The position numbers and the translations under genes are program-made. A stretch of 64,000 bases of DNA from Saccharum officinarum (Eukaryota > Streptophyta > Magnoliopsida > Poales > Poaceae), in contig CM036201.1 in NCBI GenBank assembly GCA_020631735.1, forward strand, positions 78,778,502-78,842,501, in the 5' to 3' direction. The notes below the pieces were generated by a model that did no database searches, was not told the origin of the DNA, and was given only the letters and a program-made list of their open reading frames with translations. Positions 12,136-22,936 of the stretch are shown here, piece by piece; the stretch's first letter is position 1, and every line of letters starts with the position of its first letter.

Positions 12136-12826
12136 GGAAAAAGTCTAATTGACCCCTAACTATTGGGAGTGGTCTAGTTTACCCCATCAACTATGAAACG
12201 GTCTAATTTACCCTTTGAACTTTACAATACCGGCCAAAGCACCCCTCGAGCGGATTTGGACGGTAGTTTTGCTACAGTAACACCGGTTTGCTACAGTAAC
12301 CATGGTTTTGTCCTTTTCTTTTTATTTATTTCGTCTGAATCTTTGAAAAATCGTAGTAAATCACAAAAAAATCACAAAATGAAAAATTTAATTTCGTTGG
12401 ACTCCACATGAGTAGATCTACACAGTGAACATATAATATAGTATGTTTTAGTACAAGTTTTTGCTGTAAATTTTGATCTATTTGTTTCTGTAATTAATTT
12501 GAATAATTCATACAACAAAAACTTTGTACTAAAGCATACTATATTATATTTTACTGTGTAGATATACTCATGTGGAGTCCAACAAAATTAGATTTTCTAT
12601 TTTATTATTTTTTTTTATGATTTACTATGATTTTCAAAGATTCAGACGAAATAAATAAAAAAGAAAAGGACAAACACTGTTACTGTAGCAAAACCACCGT
12701 TCAAAACCGCTCGAGAGGGTGATTTGGCCGGTTTTACAAAGTTCAGGGGATAAATTTAGACCGTTTCATAGTTGAGGGGGTAAACTAGACACCCCCGATA
12801 GTTGGGGGGTCAATTAGACTTTTTCC
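12136..12826. mobile_element. Foldback element, 691 bp, with ~300-bp inverted arms
   Basis: The left arm starts GGAAAAAGTCTAATTGACCC at 12136 and the right arm ends with its reverse complement at 12826. Blocks match in order along both arms: GTCTAGTTTACCCC, CTCAACTATGAAACGGTCTA, AACTTT, ACCGGCCAAA, CTCGAGCGG, TTTTGCTACAGTAAC, the TTTATTTATTTCGTCTGAAT run, GGACTCCACATGAGTA, and ATATAATATAGTATG. Only about 60 bases separate the arms. A transcript would fold into a near-perfect long hairpin. I find no clear target duplication and cannot name the superfamily. It abuts a Tourist-like MITE on each side. Confidence 0.75.
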
Positions 12827-12861
12827 TCAAGAAAAAACAATTACAATTCTCGTTTGGTTTA

Positions 12862-13090
12862 GGCCCCGTTTGGTTTGAGTATGTTAAAGTTTAACTCCCA
12901 TCACATCAATGTTCCATCAATGCATGAAGTACTAAATGTAGACTAATTGCATGTATGTCGGCATAGATTAGGAGTAATTTACGAGACGAATCTATTAAGC
13001 CTAATTAGTCCAAGATTAGAAACTTTTTGTCAAATAAGACGAAAGTGCTACAGTATTTGTTAAACTTTAACTCCTCCAACCAAACACCCC
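12862..13090. mobile_element. Tourist-like MITE
   Basis: Left end GGCCCCGTTTGGTT at 12862, right end CCAACCAAACACCCC to 13090, with the 3-bp duplication TTA on both sides (12859-12861, 13091-13093). The interior contains the ACGAGACGAATCTATTAAGC motif common in these elements. Confidence 0.75.
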
Positions 13091-13169
13091 TTAATATTTT
13101 AACTAAAGTATTATAAAAAAAAGTATTCCTTTATCCCAAATTATAAAACGTAGAAGCCAATACATCTTA

Positions 13170-13338
13170 GGGCCAGTTTGGTTGGGGTGTTAAAGTTTAA
13201 ATAACAATGTAGCGCTTCGTCTTATTTGATTAAAAAGTTTTCAATCTTGGACTAATTAGGCTTAATAGATTCGTCTCGTAATATACTCCTAATCTGTGAC
13301 CGAATGCATTTTCAATTAGTCTATATTTAGTACTCCAC
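13170..13338. mobile_element. Tourist-like MITE cut by the assembly gap
   Basis: GGGCCAGTTTGGTT at 13170 follows TTA and is the left end of another element of the preceding type, in inverted internal orientation (GGCTTAATAGATTCGTCTCG at 13259). The right end is lost in the N run. Confidence 0.6.
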
Positions 13339-13438
13339 NNNNNNNNNNNNNNNNNNNNNNNNNNNNNNNNNNNNNNNNNNNNNNNNNNNNNNNNNNNNNN
13401 NNNNNNNNNNNNNNNNNNNNNNNNNNNNNNNNNNNNNN
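13339..13438. other. Assembly gap of 100 N
   Basis: Exactly 100 N, the usual placeholder for a scaffold join of unknown size. The order of sequence to the left and right therefore depends on the assembly. Confidence 0.99.
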
Positions 13439-16400
13439 CTTCCTCAATCAAATTAGATATAAAGTTTTAGTTTGGTTGTTGAACTAAAACTTGTTGTAGT
13501 AGATATTGGATATTTTATCAGGACTAACCCCTGCAGGAAATTTTCAAACTCAATCCGGGTAAGTCAAGAGATGAATTCACATCGAAGATGAATTCAGGCA
13601 AGTGAACTCTAATAACTTTGCAGAAAAAAGAAGACTCAGCTCATTCTTCGTGAAAGAAGAACTATGAGTATCTTTGTTGTAAGTTATATTTACCTTGAAC
13701 CATGTTAAAATGCAGCAAATAACATAGAACATGATAGATAAAATCTATGCTGAACAATCCTAAAACTGTGCATCCTCCTATTAGCATAGAGAAAAATCAT
13801 AAAAAGTATGGACAACAAAAACTCGTGTTTCAAATTTATTATATTCCCTCGGGTATGTGTCCATTAACATTTTACAGGAAAATGAATATAAGTTGTGCCT
13901 GCCCATGATTTAGTATGAACCTGTGAACAAACCAAACCACCACTTCAGCAATGGAATGAAGAGAAAATAAGATAAGTGCCACAAAAAGGATTTACAATAA
14001 AAGCACTTACTCACAGGAAGTGGATGGACGAATCAACTGGTCATGAGTAACGTCGAAGGCAGCCTTCCATTGAGCCTTTTTAGGACTCAAGCTAGGAGGC
14101 TGATGAGAAGCAGGGAGCAACTCACCTCATATCAGCCAATTAATGTGTTTTCATCACCCTAAAAAATACCATCTCACATGTCAATAAACAAGGACCAAGA
14201 TGACGGGATGCCACCACATCATTGATGAGGACATCGTCACGCTGGACACACCGACGCCATGGTCTTCTCGAAGTTGCAATTCGTCCCCCAACTCAGCTGT
14301 CACGTCGCCCTCGGATTCAGTAGACACGTCGTCACTGTTTTGGTCATAATTTTCTCATACGACATCAAAAACAGGACGTTCTTGGATGCATTAGAAAGGA
14401 GACGACGACGCCATTGTTTTGGATCTGGTCCCAGTTCTAGAAGGTCCGTGGATTATTCTGTGTGACCATGGCAAGGTGCTACGTCACCTATTTGGCTAAC
14501 TTGGCCATGTATCGTGTCGGGGGCTTAAGTCCAAGTTGTGGGCGCCTAACCCCTGGCCGTCCCCAACCCTAGGTCGAGTCTTAGACTATAAATACAGCCA
14601 CCACCACTGCTAGACAATTAGGTTTCGTTTAGAGTTTAGTTTTCCATTGAGAAACTGAATCGTTCATTGTAACTGTGGTGACAAATCCTTTTACAGTGAT
14701 CTAGGGCCCCTGTTCTTGATCTCCTCCACTGTGTCGATTAGTCCTTTGGAACCGAGTTCTCGAACCCTCTATTGATATTTGCGTCATTCATATTTATAAT
14801 TTCAGATTGCGTATTTTACCTTCTTGCTTGTGCTCTTCGATTCGCTTGCAGAAAAAGCCTTCTTGGCGAGGTCAATCAAGTTATGCTTGGTGTATAACCA
14901 ACGGAGCAGTGGTGTAACGGTTGCAGGGTTTGAATTGTTGTCTAATTTGAAGCTGGATTGCCATCGTCGAGATCTCTACAAATCGAATTTACCGGTTACC
15001 TCTCGGGAAGATCGGACCTGTACTCATCAATCATGACGTTACATTCTCGATCAATGGTCTATCTATGGTGTCTTGTAAGGCCTTAAATGACCATAATCAC
15101 ACAAAAAGACACCCCTACGCCATGAAGATGAAGTTTCCATGCAAATTCCAATGAAGATCCTTCTTTAACCATTAAGGCGTCTACTGCGTTGTTAACAAAC
15201 AAAGAAGAACAACTCTCCGCCATGTCGCTAGAAGACAAAAACAATCAAGGAGGAACTACAGTTGCATCTTCAATGGACCCCAACTCGTCAATCAAGAATA
15301 AAAAAATCAAGAAAGGTTGATTGAAGAAAGAGCATGCAATTATTCGTATTTCCATCGGATGGTGAAAAGGCAAAGCTTAATGTAAGGCAGGGACCTGTTC
15401 AATGGACCATGAGCTATCACCAACGGGTAAATCAGATAAGCCCCCCTCCTTTAGGTATGTTTGTCACTACTCACTCCAAAAGAAGGAAGGATAAAGACAT
15501 AAGGTACGTTCAACCAAACATTATGCAACATTAAAACACAATCATGTGAGAGTTCTATCATCCAAAGTTGATTATGCGTTTTGCAAAATTCAAGTATGGG
15601 GATGGAGTTCTTTAAAACATCTCATGCCATGTTGCTAATTTGTCTTGGTCATCTCTACTTTTATATCATGCTTGCTCAATCACTAACAAATAAAAATTTA
15701 AACAATCATGTTCTTTTGGTCCACCATACATATTCTTATTTCTACTTGAATAAATCTCTTTAGTCTTTTAAACTTTCTTGTCCTATTATAAGTATGCTTC
15801 AGAATATTATTGAAACACAATTATCAAAATATACTTGTATAAAATTTGGTTGTATATGTGGACTAATCTTTGCAGGAAAATATTCAAATTTTATTAGGAA
15901 TGTTAGGAGATCATTCGTAGAAATAAATCAAGGTTAGAGGTATTCTTTAAAACAATTTCACACATCTTTGCCTTGTTGAAAAATTTGAAGTAGTGGTGAA
16001 TAATAAAGGCATATGATTTAAAAACATGGGATACAGATTGACCTTTAACTCCTTGGCAATACTATTCTTACTTTAAATTATTTGTATACTCCTTCGGGTA
16101 TGTGTTGTCTACTAATCCCTTGTAGAGAAAAAATAATGAGGAGCAGAGGGTCTGAAGAGTGAGAAAGGAGTGCAACATATGAGACAAGATGCTCATGAAT
16201 AATCCAAGATGCAAGGAAGAAAGAGACCACCGTAAGTCATCTACCCTTCATCATATGGTGTCATCACGCTCTAATAATGAAGGTAACATCTTAAGGTAAG
16301 TGGTCATTGTTTTCCTCTTGATCTTGATATGCACATAAATGAAGACACAAACATGTTAGAGTTACAACTTTGATAGATTCAATCTGATTTGTTCTTTAAG

Positions 16401-19400
16401 TTTGTTCATGGCACCATTCTCTTAATCTCGATCTTAACCAAACAAGCTAAAATACTTATCTCTGAAAGATGATAGTCATAATCATGTAAACTTTGATACA
16501 TTACATAACGATAGACAATCCTTTCATAGGTTAAGCAACTCCACTCTTTTTACCACAATCAAAATGCTACACTCATGCTCATGCTTTTGATCTTATCACC
16601 CATGTTATAAATAAAAAATGTACACAACATTAATCTTATCATGTATAAGGCGAGAGAAGAATGAATAAATTTCTAGTTCTGTTGGTGTTTTTTCCACCAA
16701 CAGAGCCCATGCACTTGATCTCTGCCTTGTCCTTATAAGCAGAACACATTTCAAACAAAGTGTGCGGAGAGACAATCCCCCAGACTCTACAAGTGGAAGT
16801 TCCAAACTGGTAATAATGAGGCACATAAGATTATCACCAAAGATTGGTTTTAAAACGCTGAACAAGGAGGAAGAAGAAGGTGGCACCACCATTGGGAGCG
16901 CCACTAATGAATGAACCACCACAAGAATCCTCATCCTTAAGAGCAGACCGAGGTACTCGATTAGTGAACCACCACAAGAAAGAGCCATGTTCGGAGGACT
17001 TCAAAAATCCGAACCTTTGCCTAAGGTAAAATCGGTAGTTATCCATATTTACTTTTTAGCATTGCATTAGAAAAGAAAACAAAAATTTTATTATTCCATC
17101 ATAAACCTTAAGCCCCATATGAATGATTTTCATGGTGTGTAAAAACCTGTAAAAAAATTCATCATGGTGGCATAAAAATAAAAATACCATGCCATTTTCT
17201 GCATACATATTTTCTTTTCTGCATTATAAAAATAATAAAATTAAAAAATATAAAAAATACATCATATTAAAATTCTATCAAAAGAAATGTTGTCTAAACC
17301 CACAAGAACAAATCCTCGAATGGTTGACTGCTAACCCCTTATCCTAATCTAAGACTCGAGTTTTTGGTGTTCTTGTTAGAGTATTTTGCAGGATGGTACA
17401 TGTGATCAAGAGCTAGTTCATCTGGTTGACCTCATCTTACTTCACCCAAAGTACATATTTCTGAATCAACCTCCGGGTGGATAAGATGGACGTTCGCTGA
17501 CAAACATGCTCTAAAAAGGATCACTTAACTTTCAACAACCGACCACGACAACATCTAGCTCGGAGAGGAGCATCCCCCATGTATCTAGCTAAGTATTTCT
17601 TTCTATTTTCAGTTTTACTATTTTTGACTTTGCTTTCTATTAGCTAAAAGAAATAAAAAGATGAATAACTAAGAAAACAAAATAAAAATTTATCCTAAAT
17701 TAATTATATATATATTAGTAAGGTGTGATCTTAAAACTTTAAAAACAAAATAAAGAGTATGTATTGCAAGTACATCTTGATTTGATTGTATGACTTAACT
17801 TTTTTTTATCCGAGGTTTGACTTTACAATATATGTATTGCAAGTATGCTCTTTCATATTTTCTTTATTCCTATGAGATCTACATAAGCCTTAGTTGTAGG
17901 AAGAGAAAGACATAACATCACTGTTGCCTTGGTAAGGATCCACAAATACCACATATATTGAGAGACTTAGAGTGTCATACAATAGAAGCTCTGAATTTTA
18001 TTTTAAAAACTTGCAAAAACTTAGAAATAATGGATGAGCAAAGAACTTGAGACATAGTGCTTTACTTGATTGTTCTGTGTTTCAATTGCTCAAGACCCAA
18101 GTGAAGGCTAAGGAGCTCTATGGTTGAAGGTAATATGTGTAAGTTTGAAAGTCAGATCGGTTTATTCTAATTTGAAGAAGAATTTTTGTTTGAACGTTTG
18201 TGTACTTTTAAGGCGTGAAAGCATTGAAGCAACTCCTGATCTAACTTTTTGTTGAGTTTAGCTTTGCTAAGGGACTAGCAAAGGTTAAGCTCAAGGGAGC
18301 TTGTTGACAGTAGTTAACAACCATATTTAGCCATCAATAAAACATGTATAAGGGCACATATGAGAGCACCAACAAAGGTTTAGGGTTTAAACGGACAAAT
18401 TCTACGAGTTTTGGTGAATCTGTGATCTTTGCAGGATTATTTTAGAAAACCATCAAGGGGGACCTATTTGTCAAATGAAATCAAGGAATTATTCTACGGC
18501 ATATGCATGGAAAGGTTCTAGAGGACACCAGAGGACACCACGCCGAGGTGGGGCTCGAGAGGCCGCCAGGAGGACCAGCTGGTCCCACCCCCATGCCGGC
18601 CAGCACCCCCTAGTGCCTCTTCACCTCCATCTTCTGGAATGTTCCTCCACCGCCTCTTAGGGTTGCATCCACGCCGTTCCTTAAGTCGGTTTGATCACAG
18701 GCTCACGTTGGACCCTCTAGGCTATATAAGGAGACCTCAGCCTCCCTCTCTGAGGCATAAGTCATTTAGAGAAGACAGAAACCCTAATCATCCTCAGATC
18801 TCCTTTAGTTTTTAGGGCATAGCTAGTTATGCTAGGTCTAGAGGGAAGGCAAGCAGATCTTCGCTTGGATTTCTGACATTGTCAAGAGCTTGGTTCGGTA
18901 TAATTCTTGTACCGCTCTCGCCTTTGTATCTTCATTATTTTTATACGCTTTGGTATAATTTTATGACATTCATATTTATATTCATCTTATTTATGTTCTT
19001 GGTTGCAATGTTCATAGTCTACTTTGGTTATATGCTTAGTATAGTTGGGTTATCATCATATTTATGCTTAAGTTCGTATATCATTCACCCCAATGTTCAC
19101 AGGGTGGGTGATAGAGACCATGTAAGCGTGATGCTTATATGCTATTTACCTGCGAATACACTCTATATTTCGGGTCATGTGGTAGATCACGGATGTGACA
19201 CTTCCGTTGAGTCCTTTGTAGTCTACTTCCCGAATATAGGTCATAGAAGTAGGGCTTGGTTACGAAGGAAGGGAGATGTTTTTTACTCAAACTTTCCTAA
19301 GTAATGCCCCTGATGTGTAGATACGATGATGATCTTAACCATGATTACTAGGTGTAATTGCACTAATCAACGTATGCTTTGACTTATAATTAAGGATGAC

Positions 19401-20220
19401 TTAGGAATTATTTCTCTAATATTTTAACTTGACCATGTAATGCCATAGATTAGAGTGCTCTGAGTGATTTATCATTAATCAAAACCTATCATATACATAT
19501 TTTATCTTATGACTTACCCCTGTTGTGAGTAGGATCGTGGTTATGGTTTACTTCTCCATTAATAGTATAAGTTATCAATATATATCCTGCCAAACCTTCC
19601 CTATGATAAAATATAAATCTCTATGGTAAAATATAAATAATGATACCTGAAATACTCTCGGGTGAAGTGCTACAATGGTATATTATCTGTGCGCTTACGA
19701 ATTTTTTATTGTTGATATAATCTTTCTTCAGTTACAAGTGCCATGTTAATAAATATCAACAACGAGACGCCGGTAGCACGCTGCGCGACGTGCGGACGGT
19801 GTGAGACATGGGCGGGTGTGCGTGGCACGAGGCGCGGGTGGTGCGAGACGGGTCCAGTGTGACCGTGCGAGGCGTGAGGTGTAGGGGCATAGGGCGCAAG
19901 GCGGGATGCGCAGGGCGCGCGGCGAGCGGCGCGGGGTGCACGCGGCCTGAGGCGCGTCCGGTGCGACCGTGCGATGCACGAGGTGTAGTGCGCATGGCAC
20001 AAGGCGGAAAGGCGAGGCGGGTCCATCCTGTCCGTCCGGATGTCGTGACAGGGGCATTATCGCTTCACATAATGTTGGATCATAGAAAATATGGGCACTG
20101 CTTTAACACATTGTGCTTCAGCACATTACGCTCTGGCACATTACGTAGATATAGAGGTAGTAGATGTTTGTTCATGATGAGTAGACGGTCTATGCTTGGA
20201 CTACCGTACCCTTTGCTCTG
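13439..20220. mobile_element. Decayed retrotransposon-derived region
   Basis: About 6.8 kb of mostly AT-rich sequence with no gene or intact gag-pol frame that I can recognise. Two segments look like LTR U3-R-U5 regions. The first is about 14170-14860 (TATAAATA at 14587, leader TAGGTTTCGTTTAGAGTTTAG). The second is about 18500-19320 (GCTATATAAGG at 18722, leader AGACAGAAACCCTAATC). They are not copies of each other, so at least two elements may be involved. The rest is short non-coding open frames. Element type is a guess (Ty3-like, non-autonomous). Confidence 0.35.
19760..20045. repeat. GC-rich irregular short repeat
   Basis: A block of irregular units around GTGCGAGGCG, GGCGCAAGGCG and GCACGAGGTG over about 280 bases, sharply more GC-rich than its surroundings. 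The overlapping open frames on both strands are by-products of this composition. Confidence 0.5.
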
Positions 20221-20221
20221 A

Positions 20222-20960
20222 TGTCTGATCTCATCCTATAACTGACGGGAAGCTCTGCATCAGCTGCAAGTACCCCTCGGTCAACGCCACCTTCTTAAAA
20301 ATTTTATCCACCATCACGAAGTCGATGCATTTCTTCTTCAACTTCGCCAGTTGTGCGTGTCAGCGCAACCTAGTGTTGCCGCCACAGTCTCCACCAACAC
20401 ACACGATCCCACAGCTTCTGTGCACACATGAGCTTCAGCCTGTCCAGGTGGTACATGTTTGCCGCTGCAAGCAAATCCTAAAGCAACTCGGTGGTCAAAG
20501 AATAGTTGCTGATCTCGCTGCCGTCACCAATGGACAGCGCGTTAGAGTACATGAACCGCAGTAGGATTCGGAACGTCGCCGCTGGGTGGACGCCATGCAG
20601 AGTGATGCGGTACATGCTAGCATCTGCCATGGTGCCCAAGAGCTGCGCTCTAAACACCGGCGAGTGCGTGGCGAGGACGGCCCGGTGCGCGCGGAACATC
20701 TCGCCGCCCACCGAGAGAAACGTCCGACGAGCCGTCTTCGTCGGCGCAGTCCAGGTCCAGCAGGCGGCCGAGATGTCTCCCCAGGTCCGAGGTAGGCATA
20801 GAGATGCAGTCGTCGTCCACGTCCAGGGCTACGATTCCACATAAAATGTCACGCAGCCGTCGACGAGGTAGCCAGATTCGACGTTGCTTTACTTCATGAA
20901 CTTGAACCACCCTATGAACGCTGCATCGGAAGTTGTGTGGGTGACATGGCTTTTGTGCAT
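20222..20960 (-). pseudogene. MATH-BTB domain gene, 5'-truncated pseudogene
   Basis: On the minus strand, starting near 20930, one reads the end of a MATH domain (AAFIGWFKFMK, a stop, then SNVESGYLVDGCVTF). Next comes IVALDVDDDCISMPTSDLG in another frame, then the BTB domain (GGEMFRAHRAVLATHSPVF, LLGTMADASMYRITLHGV, ATFRILLRFMYSNAL), then DLLAAANMYHLDRLKLMCAQ. The C-terminal BTB-associated part follows after more shifts ([31 protein letters not shown]). Intact relatives are substrate adaptors for CUL3 ubiquitin ligases, a family greatly expanded in grasses. Here there is an in-frame stop, at least three frameshifts and no MATH N terminus, so it is dead. Confidence 0.85.
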
Positions 20961-21141
20961 TTGTCATGGGACAATGATGGCGCGCCTCCGACACTCCGGC
21001 GGGCCCTAGCTCCCGAGAAAGTTAGGGGTATTCTAGTACATCTGGAGATAGGTATGAAGTTGTTAGCCAGTGGATGTAAATTATGTTGAGCTAATCACTA
21101 GTTAACTAATCACTGGTTCTAGCTAATCAGTGGTCCTAGTT

Positions 21142-21938
21142 AGATACACATAGGGTCTTATGAGTCGCGGCTCTGAGGGCCGCCACCACCACCACTGCCC
21201 CCGTCTCCATCACCGTTGGTCCTCCTCTCTCCCCTTCCGGCATATCACCGAGGCCGGAGGGAGTGGAGATCCATCATTTTTAATAATTTTTTTTTCAGTA
21301 GATCGAGTCTTTAGGTTAGGGTCTCTCTATGCTAAGTATCTTGTTTTTAGGGATTTATTTTCTCCTTCTCCTCTCCGGCGACAGCGAGAGGGCAGGGTGG
21401 AATCGTTTTTTCCATGCCGGCTCTGTTGAAGATGATGGCGACAACTACGGCGTCAGCATCCTCACCGGTACGATGACATGGAGACTTTTATTTCCGAACA
21501 GCGATATCAAGGCGGAGATGGTGTGACCGCCATGGAATAATTTTTTCTGGTCTCTTCTCTGTTTTATTTATTGTGGTTAGATCTAGTCACGATGAAGGAT
21601 TAGAGAGAATAAGTTTCAGGTCAGTCTTTCTTATTCTTCGGTGGCGGAAAGAAGAAGAAGGAAGACACCAGAAAGAAGAAGTTTCTCAACTCCATCTACA
21701 TGAATGTTGGCCGTCGTTCGTTGGGTATCTGTTCTCATGCCTTTTGCCGAGTGTTTGCCTGTACGGTTATCCATACTGTAGAGTATCGTGCAGGATTGGT
21801 TTTGAGATCTGGAGCTATTCACAGCGTGGGTGAAATTTAGATGAAAATTAATTTCTGAATATTTGTGTAATCCAGAGTGCTTATAATGTGTTGATCTACT
21901 CAGCTATTATCTAATTTAATTCTTCTTTCATCGAAAAA
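21142..21938 (+). mobile_element. Retroposon with A-tail and ~21-bp target duplication
   Basis: A 797-bp insertion is bounded by a perfect direct repeat at 21121-21141 and 21939-21959 (sequence contains GCTAATCAGTGGTCCTAGTT). It ends in TTTCATCGAAAAA immediately before the second copy. Long target duplication plus 3' A-tail is diagnostic of LINE-machinery retroposition. It begins AGATACACATAGGGTC and has no reverse-transcriptase frame; the 89- and 86-codon open frames inside lack family features. It is probably a non-autonomous LINE derivative or a retroposed transcript. The TTC(A)TCGAAAAA tail resembles the CTTTCGAAAA tail of the full LINE at 54851-54865. Confidence 0.75.
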
Positions 21939-22100
21939 AGCTAATCAGTGGTCCTAGTTTATTCAAACATGGCCTAATAGCGTAGTTTAAAATAGGTAAA
22001 TCATAGTGACGTTTTGTAAATATCTACGTGCGTTTCAATTAATCCTTTGCCGGTGCAGCGGCGTTGGGCCTGACAGTCACAAGCTCGGTCACCGAAATAA

Positions 22101-22700
22101 GGGGGTGTTTGGTTTGAGGTGTTAAATTTTAGCCAGTGTTATATCGGATGTTGACTGAGCTTGATCATGGGGTGTTCGGATACTAATAAAAAAACAAATT
22201 ACATAATCCACCACTAAACCGCGAGACGAATTTATTAAGCTAATTAATCTATCATTAGCAACTATTTTTTACTGTAGGAATTATTGTTAATCATGGATTA
22301 ATTAGGCTTAAAAATCATCTCGCAAATTATCCTCACCCTATATTTTTAGTTTTGTAAATAGTCTATATTTGATACTCCATGCATGTGTTCAAAGATTCGA
22401 TGTGATGGGAACTAAAATTTACTTCCTCTATCCTAAATTATAAGGCATTCCAAGAATCTTGGAGAGTTAAAGATCTCAAGTTTAACGAAATTTATATAAT
22501 AAGATAATAATATTTATGACACCAATTAAGTATCATTAGATTCTTCATTAATTATATTTTCATAGTATAACTATTTAATGTTATAACTTTTTATAATTTT
22601 CTATATAATTTTGGTTAAACTTAAGATGCTTTGACTCTTCAAAATTCTTGAAATGCCTTAATTTGGAATGGAGGGAGCAGTTGCCTAGCCAAATACCCCC
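22101..22700. mobile_element. Tourist-like MITE, interrupted by a Stowaway MITE
   Basis: Left end GGGGGTGTTTGGTTTGAGG at 22101, right end CCTAGCCAAATACCCCC to 22700, with TAA on both sides (22098-22100, 22701-22703). Removing the inner element at 22422-22677 restores a usual length of about 340 bp. So the Tourist-like insertion is older than the Stowaway one. Confidence 0.75.
22422..22677. mobile_element. Stowaway MITE nested in a Tourist-like MITE
   Basis: Left end CTTCCTCTATCCTAAATTAT, right end TTTGGAATGGAGGGAG, about 256 bp, preceded by TA. It is the same subfamily as the element in COX15 intron 2 at 24216-24474: both carry AAGGCATTCCAAGAATCTT and GACACCAATTAAGTATCATT. Confidence 0.85.
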
Positions 22701-22936
22701 TAAAGTTTCGTCGCAAAAAAAAAAACACCCCCTAAAGTTCTTGGATCACACATTTCCAGCGGGTAAACCCCGGATTTAGCACAAAACCGTGTGACGGCGC
22801 CGGTAGTTGATCACCTCCTACACGTGGCCCCTAAACCCCCCACGCACACCATTTCTAAACCTCTTTCACAAGTCGCAACAGTTCTACTTCCTCCGCAAAC
22901 CGCCGCACCAGTCGCCGGACCCCGCCGCCGGCCGCG

